Source: Rhodospirillaceae bacterium CCH5-H10
Lineage (GTDB): Bacteria; Pseudomonadota; Alphaproteobacteria; Reyranellales; Reyranellaceae
DNA length: 22,718 nt
Assembly: GCA_001557035.1 (NCBI GenBank)
Contig: LSKJ01000547.1
Span: 1-22,718, forward strand
Reading direction: 5' to 3'
A program made the translations under genes and the position numbers. A model generated the notes under the pieces. It made no database searches, was not told where the DNA came from, and saw only the letters and a program-made list of their open reading frames with translations. How positions within the stretch are numbered: the first letter of the stretch is position 1; the number at the start of each line of letters is the position of its first letter. Positions 7,106 through 17,237 of the stretch are shown piece after piece.

Positions 7106-8128
7106 ATGTCGGCTGCCTCCTTCGACGAAATGCGCCGGATCCTGCGCGAGCTGCCGGGACCCGATCTCACCGCCCAGACCGAGGTGGTCCGCCGCCAGGC
7201 CGAATTGACCAAGCCGCAGGGCTCGCTCGGCCGGCTGGAGGAGATCGCCGAATGGCTGGCCTGCTGGCAGGGCCGCGCCCAGCCGCGGGTCGAGCGTCCG
7301 CGCATCGCCGTGTTCGCCGGCACCCATGGCGTCGCCGCGCGCGGCGTCTCGGCCTATCCGCCGCAAGTCACGCAGCAGATGGTGAAGAACTTCACCAACG
7401 GCGGCGCTGCGATCAACCAGCTCGCCACCATCATCGACGCCGACCTGCGCATCTACGAGCTCGACCTCGACCATCCGACCGCCGACTTCACGCAGGGCCC
7501 GGCGATGGACGAGACGCGCGCCGCCAACGCCATGGCCTACGGCATGATGGCGGCCGAACCCGGCATCGACGTGCTGTGCCTGGGCGAAATGGGCATCGCC
7601 AACACCACCGCCGCCGCAACGCTGTGCGCAGCCCTTTATGGCGGCACCGGCGCCGACTGGGCCGGGCCCGGCACCGGCGTCACCGGCAAGGCGCTGGCGC
7701 ACAAGATCGCGGTGATCGACGAAGCGCTGTCCTTCCACAAGGACGCCATCGCGCGCCGCGATCCGCTGGAGCTGCTGGCCGCGGTGGGCGGCGAGGAGTT
7801 CGCCGCCCTGACCGGCGCCATCGTGGCCGCCCGCATGGGCCGCATCCCGGTCCTGCTCGACGGCTATGCCTGCACCGCCGCCGCCGCCGTGCTGCGCGCC
7901 GTCGACCGTCGCGCGCTCGACCATTGCCTGGTCGCGCACCGCTCGGCCGAGCCCGGCCACACGCGCCTGCTCGCCGAGATGGGTGTGCGCCCGCTGTTCG
8001 ACCTCGACATGCGCCTGGGCGAAGCCTCGGCCGCCGCGCTGGCCGTGCCGCTGCTCAAGGCCGCCGCCGCCTGCCACAACGGCATGGCGACCTTCGCCGA
8101 AGCCGGCGTATCCTCGAAGCATGCGTAG
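7106..8128 (+). CDS. cobT: Nicotinate-nucleotide-dimethylbenzimidazole phosphoribosyltransferase
   Basis: CobT activates the lower-ligand base (typically 5,6-dimethylbenzimidazole) by transferring phosphoribose from nicotinate mononucleotide, giving alpha-ribazole phosphate for CobS. The 340-residue length is typical. KPQGSLGRLE (36-45), FAGTHGVAARGVSAYP (70-85), LGEMGIANTTAAA (159-171) and DMRLGEASAAAL (301-312) are hallmark blocks; E306 corresponds to the proposed general base of Salmonella CobT. ATG 7106 follows a modest GGAC site. The gap to divergent cobS is only 54 bases, so the promoters overlap, and no room exists for a cobalamin riboswitch. The 3' end overlaps the next gene by eight bases. 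Confidence 0.95.
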   Translation: MSAASFDEMRRILRELPGPDLTAQTEVVRRQAELTKPQGSLGRLEEIAEWLACWQGRAQPRVERPRIAVFAGTHGVAARGVSAYPPQVTQQMVKNFTNGGAAINQLATIIDADLRIYELDLDHPTADFTQGPAMDETRAANAMAYGMMAAEPGIDVLCLGEMGIANTTAAATLCAALYGGTGADWAGPGTGVTGKALAHKIAVIDEALSFHKDAIARRDPLELLAAVGGEEFAALTGAIVAARMGRIPVLLDGYACTAAAAVLRAVDRRALDHCLVAHRSAEPGHTRLLAEMGVRPLFDLDMRLGEASAAALAVPLLKAAAACHNGMATFAEAGVSSKHA

Positions 8129-8585
8129 ACGCACCTTGCTGGCGGGTCTCCCGCTTCTCGCTCTGGCTCCTGAAGCCTTCGCCCATCCGCCGCGCCAACC
8201 CGATTCGGCGGAAGCGAAGAAGTTCATCCAGGAAGTCATCGACTTCCGCAGCAAACTCGCGAAGGCCGTCCTCGCCAAGGACTTCGCCGCCCTGCGCCCG
8301 CTCTACGCCGACAGCTTCACGCACACGCACGGCTCGGGGAAACTCGACAACAAGAACGCGCGCCTGGTCGCCGCGATGGCCGGCGAACCGCTGATCGAAG
8401 CAGCCCCCGCCTCCGAGCTCGTCTTCCGCGTCTTCACCGGCCCGACCGTGATCGTCACCGGCAAGAGCCCGATCCTCAACGTGAAGGAACAGAAGACCTA
8501 CGACTTCCGCTGGGTGTGCGCGTACGTGACGGCGCAGGATGGGTGGCAGCTCGCGGTGAGCCAAGCGACGCGGTTGGCTGCGTGA
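8121..8585 (+). CDS. Exported NTF2-like (DUF4440/SnoaL-type) protein
   Basis: Small 154-residue protein with an N-terminal signal peptide (MRRRTLLAGLPLLALAPEAFA, Tat-like twin Arg, likely cut after AFA near residue 21), so probably periplasmic. The mature part looks like a cone-shaped NTF2-like domain. VLAKDFAALRPLYADSFTHTHGSG is the typical helix-strand entry of the DUF4440/SnoaL group, and the C-terminus (RWVCAYVTAQDGWQLAVSQATRL) matches its last strands. The group includes isomerases, dehydratases and pure binding proteins, so no reaction is assigned. ATG 8121 lies within cobT and overlaps it by eight bases, suggesting coupled translation, but a direct role in cobalamin synthesis is not evident. 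Confidence 0.78.
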   Translation: MRRRTLLAGLPLLALAPEAFAHPPRQPDSAEAKKFIQEVIDFRSKLAKAVLAKDFAALRPLYADSFTHTHGSGKLDNKNARLVAAMAGEPLIEAAPASELVFRVFTGPTVIVTGKSPILNVKEQKTYDFRWVCAYVTAQDGWQLAVSQATRLAA

Positions 8586-8678
8586 GAAGTTACGATTGCG
8601 AGACATGGACCACCTTGTCCTTGCTCGTAGTCGCCGCAATCAACGAACTCACAAGGAGGCGCCTATCCTTCTCCCCCG

Positions 8679-9404
8679 CTACAGCTCGACGTTCTTCAAA
8701 GATACCTGAACCTGCTTTAGCTGCTGTCGAAATGTACTTAACTCTCTAGTAAACGCCTCATCCAACGCCGTTGAAGCCTGCGATAGAGTGCCGGCGACTT
8801 TGCTCAAGCTTTCTTCCGCCGCTCCGGCCGCCACATGCAAGTTAGCCCACTCTTCATCGGTAAAAGAGTGATCTTCATCATGCTGATCCATTGAATGAGG
8901 ACGGTGGATGCTATCCAGATTTTCAATTAGCTGATTCAAAACAGCATAGATGTCCGTTAATTCCTTCTCGACTGCCGATAAATCGCGCGTTTCGGCGTGC
9001 GCCTCCATTTCTTCCAACAAATATGCGGCTCTTTGTTGTGTGTCGTGAGCCCAGTGGACATTTATGGCCTCGTCTTCCATTTCATGGATACGACGCCCGA
9101 CATCGTCGTTGAAGCTGCCTAGACGCGTCGAATACCATGCTTTGCGATTAGCGGTTCTGCGAAGCTGCTCCAGCAGATAGTCACGAAACAGCGTGTTAGT
9201 TTGAACACTTACGCCTTCAAGCTGTCGCCACACTGGGCGTGCCGTAATGTAAGCCGCAATGATTGCAATCAATCCGGCAATCAGCGTTTGATACTTATAA
9301 ATGAAGTTACAGAGCTCTGGCCAAGACATCCCAACCCATGCCTCTTGTAGATATTTTCCACTCCACGACACCAAACCTGGCAGCATCGACGAAATTACCA
9401 CCAC
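8679..9404 (-). CDS. Unknown membrane-anchored, helix-rich protein in an AT-rich patch
   Basis: I do not recognise a named family. The longest reading is 241 residues from GTG 9404. ATG 9386 and ATG 9329 (MSWPELC) are alternatives, and none has a strong ribosome binding site. One clear membrane helix, YQTLIAGLIAIIAAYITA (38-55), is followed by a basic RPVWRQLE. About 180 charged, mostly helical residues follow, with coiled-coil-like stretches at about 125-165 and 195-241, and a His/Asp/Glu-rich loop at 167-186. Topology suggests a short N-terminus, one anchor and a long cytoplasmic domain. Base composition is unlike the neighbours: 8701-8760 is 43% GC by hand count versus 65% for 8341-8400. 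No integrase, transposase or partner gene is visible. It stands alone and is likely acquired. Confidence 0.7.
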   Translation of the reverse strand: MVVISSMLPGLVSWSGKYLQEAWVGMSWPELCNFIYKYQTLIAGLIAIIAAYITARPVWRQLEGVSVQTNTLFRDYLLEQLRRTANRKAWYSTRLGSFNDDVGRRIHEMEDEAINVHWAHDTQQRAAYLLEEMEAHAETRDLSAVEKELTDIYAVLNQLIENLDSIHRPHSMDQHDEDHSFTDEEWANLHVAAGAAEESLSKVAGTLSQASTALDEAFTRELSTFRQQLKQVQVSLKNVEL

Positions 9405-9658
9405 AAAGTATCAAAGCATCCAACTCGGGAACTTCTCCGAAGTGTCATCGCACTACATTCATAAACGCAACCGAGATTTGATTCCTAGAATACTGTCATA
9501 TGCAGACCATTATTAGTTGTGGATGACAAACGCATTAAGCCAATAGCAAGGGTATTCCGTGCACCGACGAAGCTGCGAAAACCCGGCATGCGTATCTATT
9601 GACACCACCCCGCCCCGCCCGCTTCCATCGACACAACAAATAATGTCGGGCGGAAACG
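9405..9658. other. AT-rich intergenic stretch without recognised content
   Basis: This 254-base gap between the unknown gene and the divergent amidohydrolase keeps the low GC of the unknown gene up to about 9600, then returns to GC-rich sequence. I see no convincing gene, tRNA, direct repeat or integration scar. A TTGACA at 9599-9604 has no good -10 partner at the proper distance. The short open frame crossing 9301-9516 has no ribosome site and no recognisable product. Confidence 0.6.
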
Positions 9659-10606
9659 ATGGATCTTCTCAAGACGCTGTCGCCATCGGGTGACTTCGCG
9701 ACGCCGATCGTCGATGCGCATCATCATCTGTGGGACCTGAAGGCCGGGCACTATCCGACCAAGACGGACCAGTACGACAAGAACTTCTTCCTCGGCGACT
9801 ATCGCGCGATCTGCCGCGACTACATGCCGCCGGATTATGTCGCGGCACTAAAGGGCTTCAACGTCATTGGCAGCGTGCATATCCAGGCGGCGCGCGCGAT
9901 GGACGAGCAGGTGGCCGAGACCGAATGGCTGGGCACGATGAACGCGCAGTTCGGCCTGCCCTCCGTCGTCGTGGGCCACGTCTCGTTCGTCCAGCCCGAT
10001 TGCGCGGCGATCCTCGAAGGCCATGCGAAGTCGCCGCTGATGCGCGGCATTCGCTCGCGGCCCACCACGTCGCCGGGTCCGGGCGCCTCGGTCGCGGGCG
10101 CGCCGGGCACGATGCAGGACGATCACTGGCGGCGGAACTTCGCGCTGCTGGAAAAGCACGGCATGTCGTGGGACATGCGCATCCCCTACTGGCATCTCGA
10201 GGAAGGCGCCGAGGTCGCGCGTTCGTTCCCCGGCATCCCGATGGTGGTCAACCATACCGGCCTGCCGCTCGACCGCTCCGAGGAAGGCCTCGCGATCTGG
10301 CGCAAGGGACTGGCGGCGCTGGCCGATTGCCCGAACGTGGTGATCAAGATCTCGGAGCTCGGCCTGCCGCACGGCAAATGGGACGTGCCGAGCAACGTCC
10401 GCGTGGTGCGCGAGGCGGCGTCGATCTTCGGGCCGGACCGCATCATCTTCGCCAGCAATCTTCCCGTCGCGAGCCTCAGCACGGATTTCGGCGGCATCGT
10501 CGCGGTGATGCGCGAGGCGCTGGCGAAGGAGACGTCCGAGACGCTCGCGAAGTTCTTTGCCCGCAACGCCATTCGCTTCTATCGCATTCCGATCCAACTG
10601 CCCTGA
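9659..10606 (+). CDS. Amidohydrolase family 2 protein (COG3618-like)
   Basis: Predicted TIM-barrel metal-dependent hydrolase of 315 residues in the group containing 2-pyrone-4,6-dicarboxylate lactonase and L-fuconolactonase, so a lactone or related ring is a plausible substrate. VDAHHHLWD (18-26) is the first metal-binding motif. MRIPYWHLE, VVNHTGLPLDR and the C-terminal FASNLPV region follow in family order. The last motif has Asn where many superfamily members carry a catalytic Asp (TDWP type), a variation I recall in this subgroup but which leaves the mechanism open. ATG 9659 has GGGCGGAAAC just upstream. The next gene, a Bug-type binding protein, starts 52 bases downstream, consistent with import plus hydrolysis of an organic acid. 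Confidence 0.87.
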   Translation: MDLLKTLSPSGDFATPIVDAHHHLWDLKAGHYPTKTDQYDKNFFLGDYRAICRDYMPPDYVAALKGFNVIGSVHIQAARAMDEQVAETEWLGTMNAQFGLPSVVVGHVSFVQPDCAAILEGHAKSPLMRGIRSRPTTSPGPGASVAGAPGTMQDDHWRRNFALLEKHGMSWDMRIPYWHLEEGAEVARSFPGIPMVVNHTGLPLDRSEEGLAIWRKGLAALADCPNVVIKISELGLPHGKWDVPSNVRVVREAASIFGPDRIIFASNLPVASLSTDFGGIVAVMREALAKETSETLAKFFARNAIRFYRIPIQLP

Positions 10607-10658
10607 AGGCAGGCCGACAGAACAACCAAGACAACAACCAGTCCCGGGAGGACGCGCG

Positions 10659-11648
10659 ATGACCCATCGAGTGACGAGGCGAAACCTGCTGGCCGCCACG
10701 GCCGGCGGCCTCTTGGCGACTTCCGTGCCACTCGCCGGCGCGAACGCCCAGGATGCCTGGCCCAACAAGCCGATCAAGGTGATCATGCCGTTCGGCGCCG
10801 GCGGCTCGATGGACGTGCTGTCCCGCCTGCTCGCGCCGATCGTGTCGGAGACGCTGGGGCAGCAGGTCGTGGTCGAGAACCGGCCCGGCGCCACCGGCAC
10901 GCTGGCGATGGCAGCGGTCGCGGCGGCACCGGCCGACGGCTACACGCTGATGTTCACCGGCAGCAGCTATTCGATCATCGCGCTGCTGATGCCCAACCTG
11001 CCCTTCAAGATGGAGGCCTTTACGCCGCTGTCGCGGCTCACCGTCGGGCCGACCCTGCTCGCGGTGCCGGCGCAGCTCGGCATCAAGACGATGGCCGAGT
11101 TCGTGGCGGCGGCGAAGAAGCAGCCGGGCAAGTGGTCGTACGGCAGCTCGGGCATCGGCACGTCGGTGCACCTGGGCGGCGAGCTGTTCAAGATGGCGGC
11201 CGGCGTCGACCTGGCGCACGTCCCCTATCGCGCCACGCCGGCGATCGTCGCCGACCTTTTAGAGAACCGGCTGCAGATGTCGGTGCTGGGCGTGGCCGAC
11301 TGCCGGCAATACGTCGCCTCCGGGCAGTTGCGCGCGCTGGCCGTCAGCTACACCGAGCGGATGCCGGAGTTCTCCGACGTCCCGACCTTCGCGGAAGTGG
11401 GCTATCCCAACGTCCGCGCCAGCAACGACTTCGGCATCTCGATCCGTGCCGACACCCCGGCCCCGATCAAGGCGCGGCTTGAGGAAGCCTACCGGTCGGC
11501 GGTGCGCCGGCCGGAGATCGTGCAGCGGCTGAAGGATTTCGGCCTGATCGTCGTGGCGACGTCATCGGCCGACTTCACCCGCGTGCTCGCCGAGGACGCC
11601 GCGCGGTACAGCGAGGTCATCCGCGCGGCCAACATCAAGCTGGAGTAA
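10659..11648 (+). CDS. Bug/TctC-family tricarboxylate transporter binding protein
   Basis: Periplasmic solute-binding protein of the Bordetella uptake gene (Bug) family, the extracytoplasmic subunit type of tripartite tricarboxylate transporters. It has 329 residues with a Tat-type signal (VTRRNLLAATAGGLLA, cut near ANA-Q at residue 30-31). The diagnostic start WPNKPIKVIMPFGAGGSMDVLSR is followed by ENRPGATGTLA, ADGYTLM and YGSSGIGTSVHL. ATG 10659 is well supported by GGGAGG seven bases upstream. No TctA or TctB membrane gene is present, which is common for this expanded family; it may share a transporter encoded elsewhere. Its ligand may relate to the amidohydrolase substrate. Confidence 0.93.
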   Translation: MTHRVTRRNLLAATAGGLLATSVPLAGANAQDAWPNKPIKVIMPFGAGGSMDVLSRLLAPIVSETLGQQVVVENRPGATGTLAMAAVAAAPADGYTLMFTGSSYSIIALLMPNLPFKMEAFTPLSRLTVGPTLLAVPAQLGIKTMAEFVAAAKKQPGKWSYGSSGIGTSVHLGGELFKMAAGVDLAHVPYRATPAIVADLLENRLQMSVLGVADCRQYVASGQLRALAVSYTERMPEFSDVPTFAEVGYPNVRASNDFGISIRADTPAPIKARLEEAYRSAVRRPEIVQRLKDFGLIVVATSSADFTRVLAEDAARYSEVIRAANIKLE

Positions 11649-11665
11649 CTCGCCGACCCATAGAC

Positions 11666-11709
11666 CCCGTCGTCCCGAGCGGAGCGCAGCGTAGTCGAGG
11701 GACGACGGG
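11666..11709. repeat. Palindromic intergenic element, 11-bp arms
   Basis: CCCGTCGTCCC (11666-11676) pairs exactly with GGGACGACGGG (11699-11709) around a 22-base GC-rich loop (GAGCGGAGCGCAGCG...). It lies 17 bases after the Bug gene. It resembles dispersed palindromes seen in many proteobacterial genomes and could protect or terminate the Bug transcript, being followed by TTTTCTTG. Confidence 0.7.
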
Positions 11710-11731
11710 TTTTCTTGCTTGCGCCAAACAA

Positions 11732-11764
11732 AAAGCCCGCCGCGGTTTTCACCGGGCGGGCTTT
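11732..11764. terminator. Bidirectional factor-independent terminator between the Bug gene and katG
   Basis: AAAGCCCGCC (11732-11741) and GGCGGGCTTT (11755-11764) form a perfect 10-bp GC-rich stem with a 13-base loop. Read on the minus strand, the stem is followed by CTTTTTGTTTGG, a good U-tract just 20 bases after the katG stop. On the plus strand a shorter CTTTCCGTTT follows, so it serves mainly katG and probably also the convergent Bug operon. Confidence 0.85.
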
Positions 11765-11783
11765 CCGTTTCAGGTGACGCGGC

Positions 11784-14013
<2,230 letters not shown>

Positions 14014-14127
14014 CAAGACGTCACGTTCATTTTCGAACGGAGTGACGGCCGGCGCCACCCGGCCTTGGCACGGTTCTGGCCTCCAGCGTCCTGCAACGAC
14101 CTCGCAAGAAGGACAGGAACCGTCGTC

Positions 14128-15729
14128 ATGATCATCCAGAAGAAGGCGCTGCTGGGCGCCGTCGCCGCATTCGCGGCATTTTCCGCCGCGCCGGTCCTCG
14201 CACAGGGCACGCTGCGCATCGGCATGACGGCCTCGGACATTCCGCTCACCACCGGCCAGACCGACCAGGGCGGCGAAGGCATGCGGTTCATGGGCTACAC
14301 GGTGTACGACGCGCTCATCAACTGGGACCTGTCCTCGGCCGACAAGGCCTCGGTGCTGGTGCCGGGCCTCGCCACCGCGTGGAAGGTCGACGAGGCCGAT
14401 CCGACGCGCTGGGTCTTCACCCTGCGCGACGGCGTGAAGTTCCACGACGGCAGCGACTTCAAGGCCGACGCCGTGGTCTGGAACCTCGAAAAGCTGCTGA
14501 ACGACAAGTCGCCCCAGTTCGACCCGAAGCAGGCCGCGCAGGGCCGGTCGCGCATTCCTGCCGTCGCCTCCTACAAGGTGATCGACGACAAGACGGTCGA
14601 GATCAGGACGAAGACGCCCGACGCGTTCCTGCCCTACCAGATCTCCTGGATCATGATGTCGAGCCCGGCGCAGTGGGAGAAGGTCGGCAAGGACTGGAAC
14701 AAGTTCGCGCAGACCCCGTCGGGCACCGGCCCGTGGAAGGTGACGGCCTTCCAGCCGCAGACCCGCGCCGAGCTGTCGCCGAACAAGGATTACTGGGACA
14801 AGGCGCGCGTGCCGAAACTCGACAAGATGGTGCTGCTGCCGATCCCGGAGACGGCGACGCGCACTGCAGCGCTGCGGGCGGGACAGGTCGACTGGATCGA
14901 GGCGCCCTCGCCCGACGCCATCGCGAGCCTCGAGAAGGCCGGCCTCAAGATCGTGAGCAACGCCTATCCGCACAACTGGACCTGGCACCTCTCCTTCGCC
15001 GACGGTTCGCCGTGGAAGGACGTGCGGGTGCGCAAGGCGGCCAACCTGGCGGTCGATCGCGAGGGGCTGAAGGTGCTGCTGAAGGGCCAGATGATCCCGG
15101 CCAAGGGCTTCCTCACGCCGGGCAGCCAGTGGTTCGGCTCGCCCTCCTTCGACGTGAAATTCGATCCGGAGGCGGCGAAGAAGCTGCTGGCCGAGGCCGG
15201 CTTCAGCAAGGCCAAGCCGGTCACGGCCAAGGTGCTGATCTCCAGCTCGGGCTCGGGCCAGATGCAGCCGCTGGCGATGAACGAATATATCCAGCAGAAC
15301 CTGGCCGACGTCGGCATCAAGATCGACTTCGAGGTTGCCGAGTGGAACACGCTGATCAACCTGTGGCGGGCCGGCGCGAAGTCCGATCTCGCCAAGGGCG
15401 CCAGCGCGCTGAACTTCAGCTACTTCATCCAGGACCCGTTCACCGCCTTCATCCGCCATCTCGACTCGAAGCTGGTGGCGCCGAACGGGACCAACTGGGG
15501 CTTCTACCAGGACCCCGGCATGGACGCGCTGCTGGAGAAGGCGCGCACGACCTTCGAGGCGAAGGCACAGGATGAGGCGCTGAAGAAGGTCCACGAGAAG
15601 ATCGTCGACGACGCGCTGTTCCTGTTCGTGACCCACGACGTGGCCCCGCGCGCCATGTCCCCCAAGGTGACGGGCTTCGTGCAGGCCCAGAACTGGTTCC
15701 AGGACTTCTCGCCGATCACGATGAAGTAG
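14128..15729 (+). CDS. ABC transporter substrate-binding protein, SBP_bac_5 family
   Basis: Periplasmic binding protein of 533 residues, of the dipeptide/oligopeptide/nickel class (DppA/OppA/NikA fold). The signal peptide runs to about residue 25 (VLA-Q). GYTVYDALINWDL, VPGLATAWKVD and WVFTLRDGVKFHDGSDFKAD are the classic opening blocks of the fold, followed by RKAANLAVDRE and the normal C-terminal lobe. The start ATG 14128 has AGGA/AGGAA sites upstream; the frame is open from 14065, but that would place a polar extension before the signal peptide. No permease or ATPase genes follow: the next gene is on the other strand. It is therefore an orphan binding protein that must pair with components elsewhere. 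The ligand is unknown. Confidence 0.92.
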   Translation: MIIQKKALLGAVAAFAAFSAAPVLAQGTLRIGMTASDIPLTTGQTDQGGEGMRFMGYTVYDALINWDLSSADKASVLVPGLATAWKVDEADPTRWVFTLRDGVKFHDGSDFKADAVVWNLEKLLNDKSPQFDPKQAAQGRSRIPAVASYKVIDDKTVEIRTKTPDAFLPYQISWIMMSSPAQWEKVGKDWNKFAQTPSGTGPWKVTAFQPQTRAELSPNKDYWDKARVPKLDKMVLLPIPETATRTAALRAGQVDWIEAPSPDAIASLEKAGLKIVSNAYPHNWTWHLSFADGSPWKDVRVRKAANLAVDREGLKVLLKGQMIPAKGFLTPGSQWFGSPSFDVKFDPEAAKKLLAEAGFSKAKPVTAKVLISSSGSGQMQPLAMNEYIQQNLADVGIKIDFEVAEWNTLINLWRAGAKSDLAKGASALNFSYFIQDPFTAFIRHLDSKLVAPNGTNWGFYQDPGMDALLEKARTTFEAKAQDEALKKVHEKIVDDALFLFVTHDVAPRAMSPKVTGFVQAQNWFQDFSPITMK

Positions 15730-15766
15730 AAACGCGCAATTTCACGGGCATCTCGCAAACATATGC

Positions 15767-15876
15767 CCTCATCCTGAGGAGGTCGCGCAGCGACCGTCTC
15801 GAAGGATGGGCAACAGACAAGGTGCTCGTGCCCACCCTTCGAGACGCACCGCTACGCGGTGCTCCTCAGGGTGAGG
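15767..15876. repeat. 110-bp structured palindromic element
   Basis: The outer arms (15767-15781 against 15862-15876) pair over 15 bases with one mismatch. The inner arms (15796-15812 and 15829-15845, 17 bases, one mismatch) pair around a 16-base loop. Between them, each side carries its own small hairpin: GGTCGC-GCA-GCGACC (15781-15795) and CACCGC-TAC-GCGGTG (15847-15861). The whole folds as a cruciform-like stem with two opposing side arms. It sits between convergent genes and resembles dispersed intergenic repeats common in Bradyrhizobium-like genomes. Confidence 0.85.
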
Positions 15877-15896
15877 CCATGTTTGTTTGAACGGCC

Positions 15897-17228
15897 TTAC
15901 GCCCGCACCCTGTCCCACCAGTCGCGCGTGCGGTACCAGGCGCCGACGAAGGGGAGCACCCATTCGGGGTTGCCGCTGTAGAAGGGCACGGTCGGGAAAT
16001 CCTGGCCGTCGAAGGCATTGACCGGCGCGTTCGAGCCGCCGGCGATCTTCCGCGCGGTCTGGTAGCCGAGATAGGACATCATCGCGACGCCCGAGCCGTT
16101 GCAGGCCATCAGGTAATGCATGCCCTGCTCCATGCCCATGTGCGGCAGGAAGTCGAAGGCGAAGGCGACGTTGCCGGTCCAGGCGTGGGTCACCTTCACA
16201 CCCTTGAGCTGCGGCCAGCGCTCCAGCATGTAGCCGTGCAGCACCGGCGCGCTGACCTCGGGCGTCACCTGCGTGAAGCGCGCGCGGCCGCCGAAGATCA
16301 CGCGCTTGTTGTCGGGCGATTGCCGGTAATAGCAGAGCACCCGCTTGGTGTCGGAGACGACGCGGTTCTTCGGGATCAGGCTCTGCACCAGATCCTCGGG
16401 CAATTCCTCGGTCGCGATGATGTGGCTGGCGACCGGCACCAGCTTGCGGCGCAGGGTCGGCGTCAGCTCGGTCGTATAGCCGTTGGTGGCGATCACCACC
16501 TCGCGCGCCTCGATCGGGCCCTTGCTGGTGAGGACTCGAAACCCGCCGGGCTTGCGCTCGATCTTCTCGGCATCGCAGTTGGCGCAGAGCTTCGCGCCGG
16601 CGCGATGCGCGGCCTTAAGCAGCCCGCCGTAATAGAGCGCTGGATGAAGCTGGCCGGTGCGCTCCACGACCATGCCGCCGTAATAGTAATCCGAGGCGAT
16701 CTCCTCGCGCTGGCGCTCGCGCGGGATCATGTAAGTGCCGAGCGCCGCCTTCTCGTTGTAGGTCGCGACCTTGGCCTGCTGCTCGGCGAAGTGGCGCGGC
16801 GTGTAGGCGCCGCTGAAGCGGCCGTTCATGCGCCAGAAGCACTCGATGCCCTCGCGCTGGATCACCGTCTCGACCTGGCTGAGCGAATCGGCGGCGTCGC
16901 TCAGCATGCGCGCCATCACCTTCTTCCAGGCCTCCGGGTCGCCGCCGACGCCCTTGCCGGAGAAGCCCTTGCCCATGGTCGTGCCGCCGCTGACGCCGCC
17001 GCCGTTGCGCGTCGAGGCGCCGACGCCGAAATCGCCGCGCTCCAGCACCGTCACGTCGACGCCCGAGCGCGCCAGTTCCAGTCCGGTCGACAGGCCGCCA
17101 TAGCCCGCGCCCACCACCAGCACGTCGGTCTTGAGCGGCGGATCCTGGCTCAGCTCGTTGGAGGGATGCCACCATTCCCACCACCAGGGCATCGCCTTGA
17201 AGTCCTTGTGGAAGACGCTGTCGGCCAT
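15897..17228 (-). CDS. FAD-dependent amine oxidoreductase (DAO family, PuuB-like)
   Basis: Flavoprotein of 443 residues in the D-amino-acid oxidase/glycine oxidase superfamily, closest in layout to gamma-glutamylputrescine oxidase. The N-terminal aromatic segment WWWEWW (15-20) precedes the dinucleotide-binding fold DVLVVGAGYGGLSTGLELA (35-53) with the acidic E63 that would hold the FAD ribose. GASTRNGGGVSGG (70-82) is the conserved loop of this subgroup. ATG 17228 has AGGAGAG just upstream, nine bases after the permease stop, so it is the last gene of the ABC operon. Context suggests oxidation of an imported polyamine or its glutamyl conjugate, releasing an aldehyde, ammonia and peroxide. 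No gamma-glutamylputrescine synthetase gene is in view, so the substrate is inferred. Confidence 0.88.
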   Translation of the reverse strand: MADSVFHKDFKAMPWWWEWWHPSNELSQDPPLKTDVLVVGAGYGGLSTGLELARSGVDVTVLERGDFGVGASTRNGGGVSGGTTMGKGFSGKGVGGDPEAWKKVMARMLSDAADSLSQVETVIQREGIECFWRMNGRFSGAYTPRHFAEQQAKVATYNEKAALGTYMIPRERQREEIASDYYYGGMVVERTGQLHPALYYGGLLKAAHRAGAKLCANCDAEKIERKPGGFRVLTSKGPIEAREVVIATNGYTTELTPTLRRKLVPVASHIIATEELPEDLVQSLIPKNRVVSDTKRVLCYYRQSPDNKRVIFGGRARFTQVTPEVSAPVLHGYMLERWPQLKGVKVTHAWTGNVAFAFDFLPHMGMEQGMHYLMACNGSGVAMMSYLGYQTARKIAGGSNAPVNAFDGQDFPTVPFYSGNPEWVLPFVGAWYRTRDWWDRVRA

Positions 17229-17237
17229 GGAACTCTC

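Noticed and set aside
9301..9516. Possible 71-codon gene on the plus strand in the AT-rich patch
   Set aside because: It overlaps the 5' end of the unknown gene on the other strand, has no ribosome binding site and no recognisable content.
9599..9604. Perfect TTGACA as a -35 box for the amidohydrolase
   Set aside because: No TATAAT-like hexamer occurs 16-18 bases downstream; the AATAAT at 9639-9644 is about twice too far away.
8590..9650. Integrated element with attachment sites
   Set aside because: I looked for flanking direct repeats, a tRNA gene, an integrase or a transposase and found none; only base composition suggests transfer.
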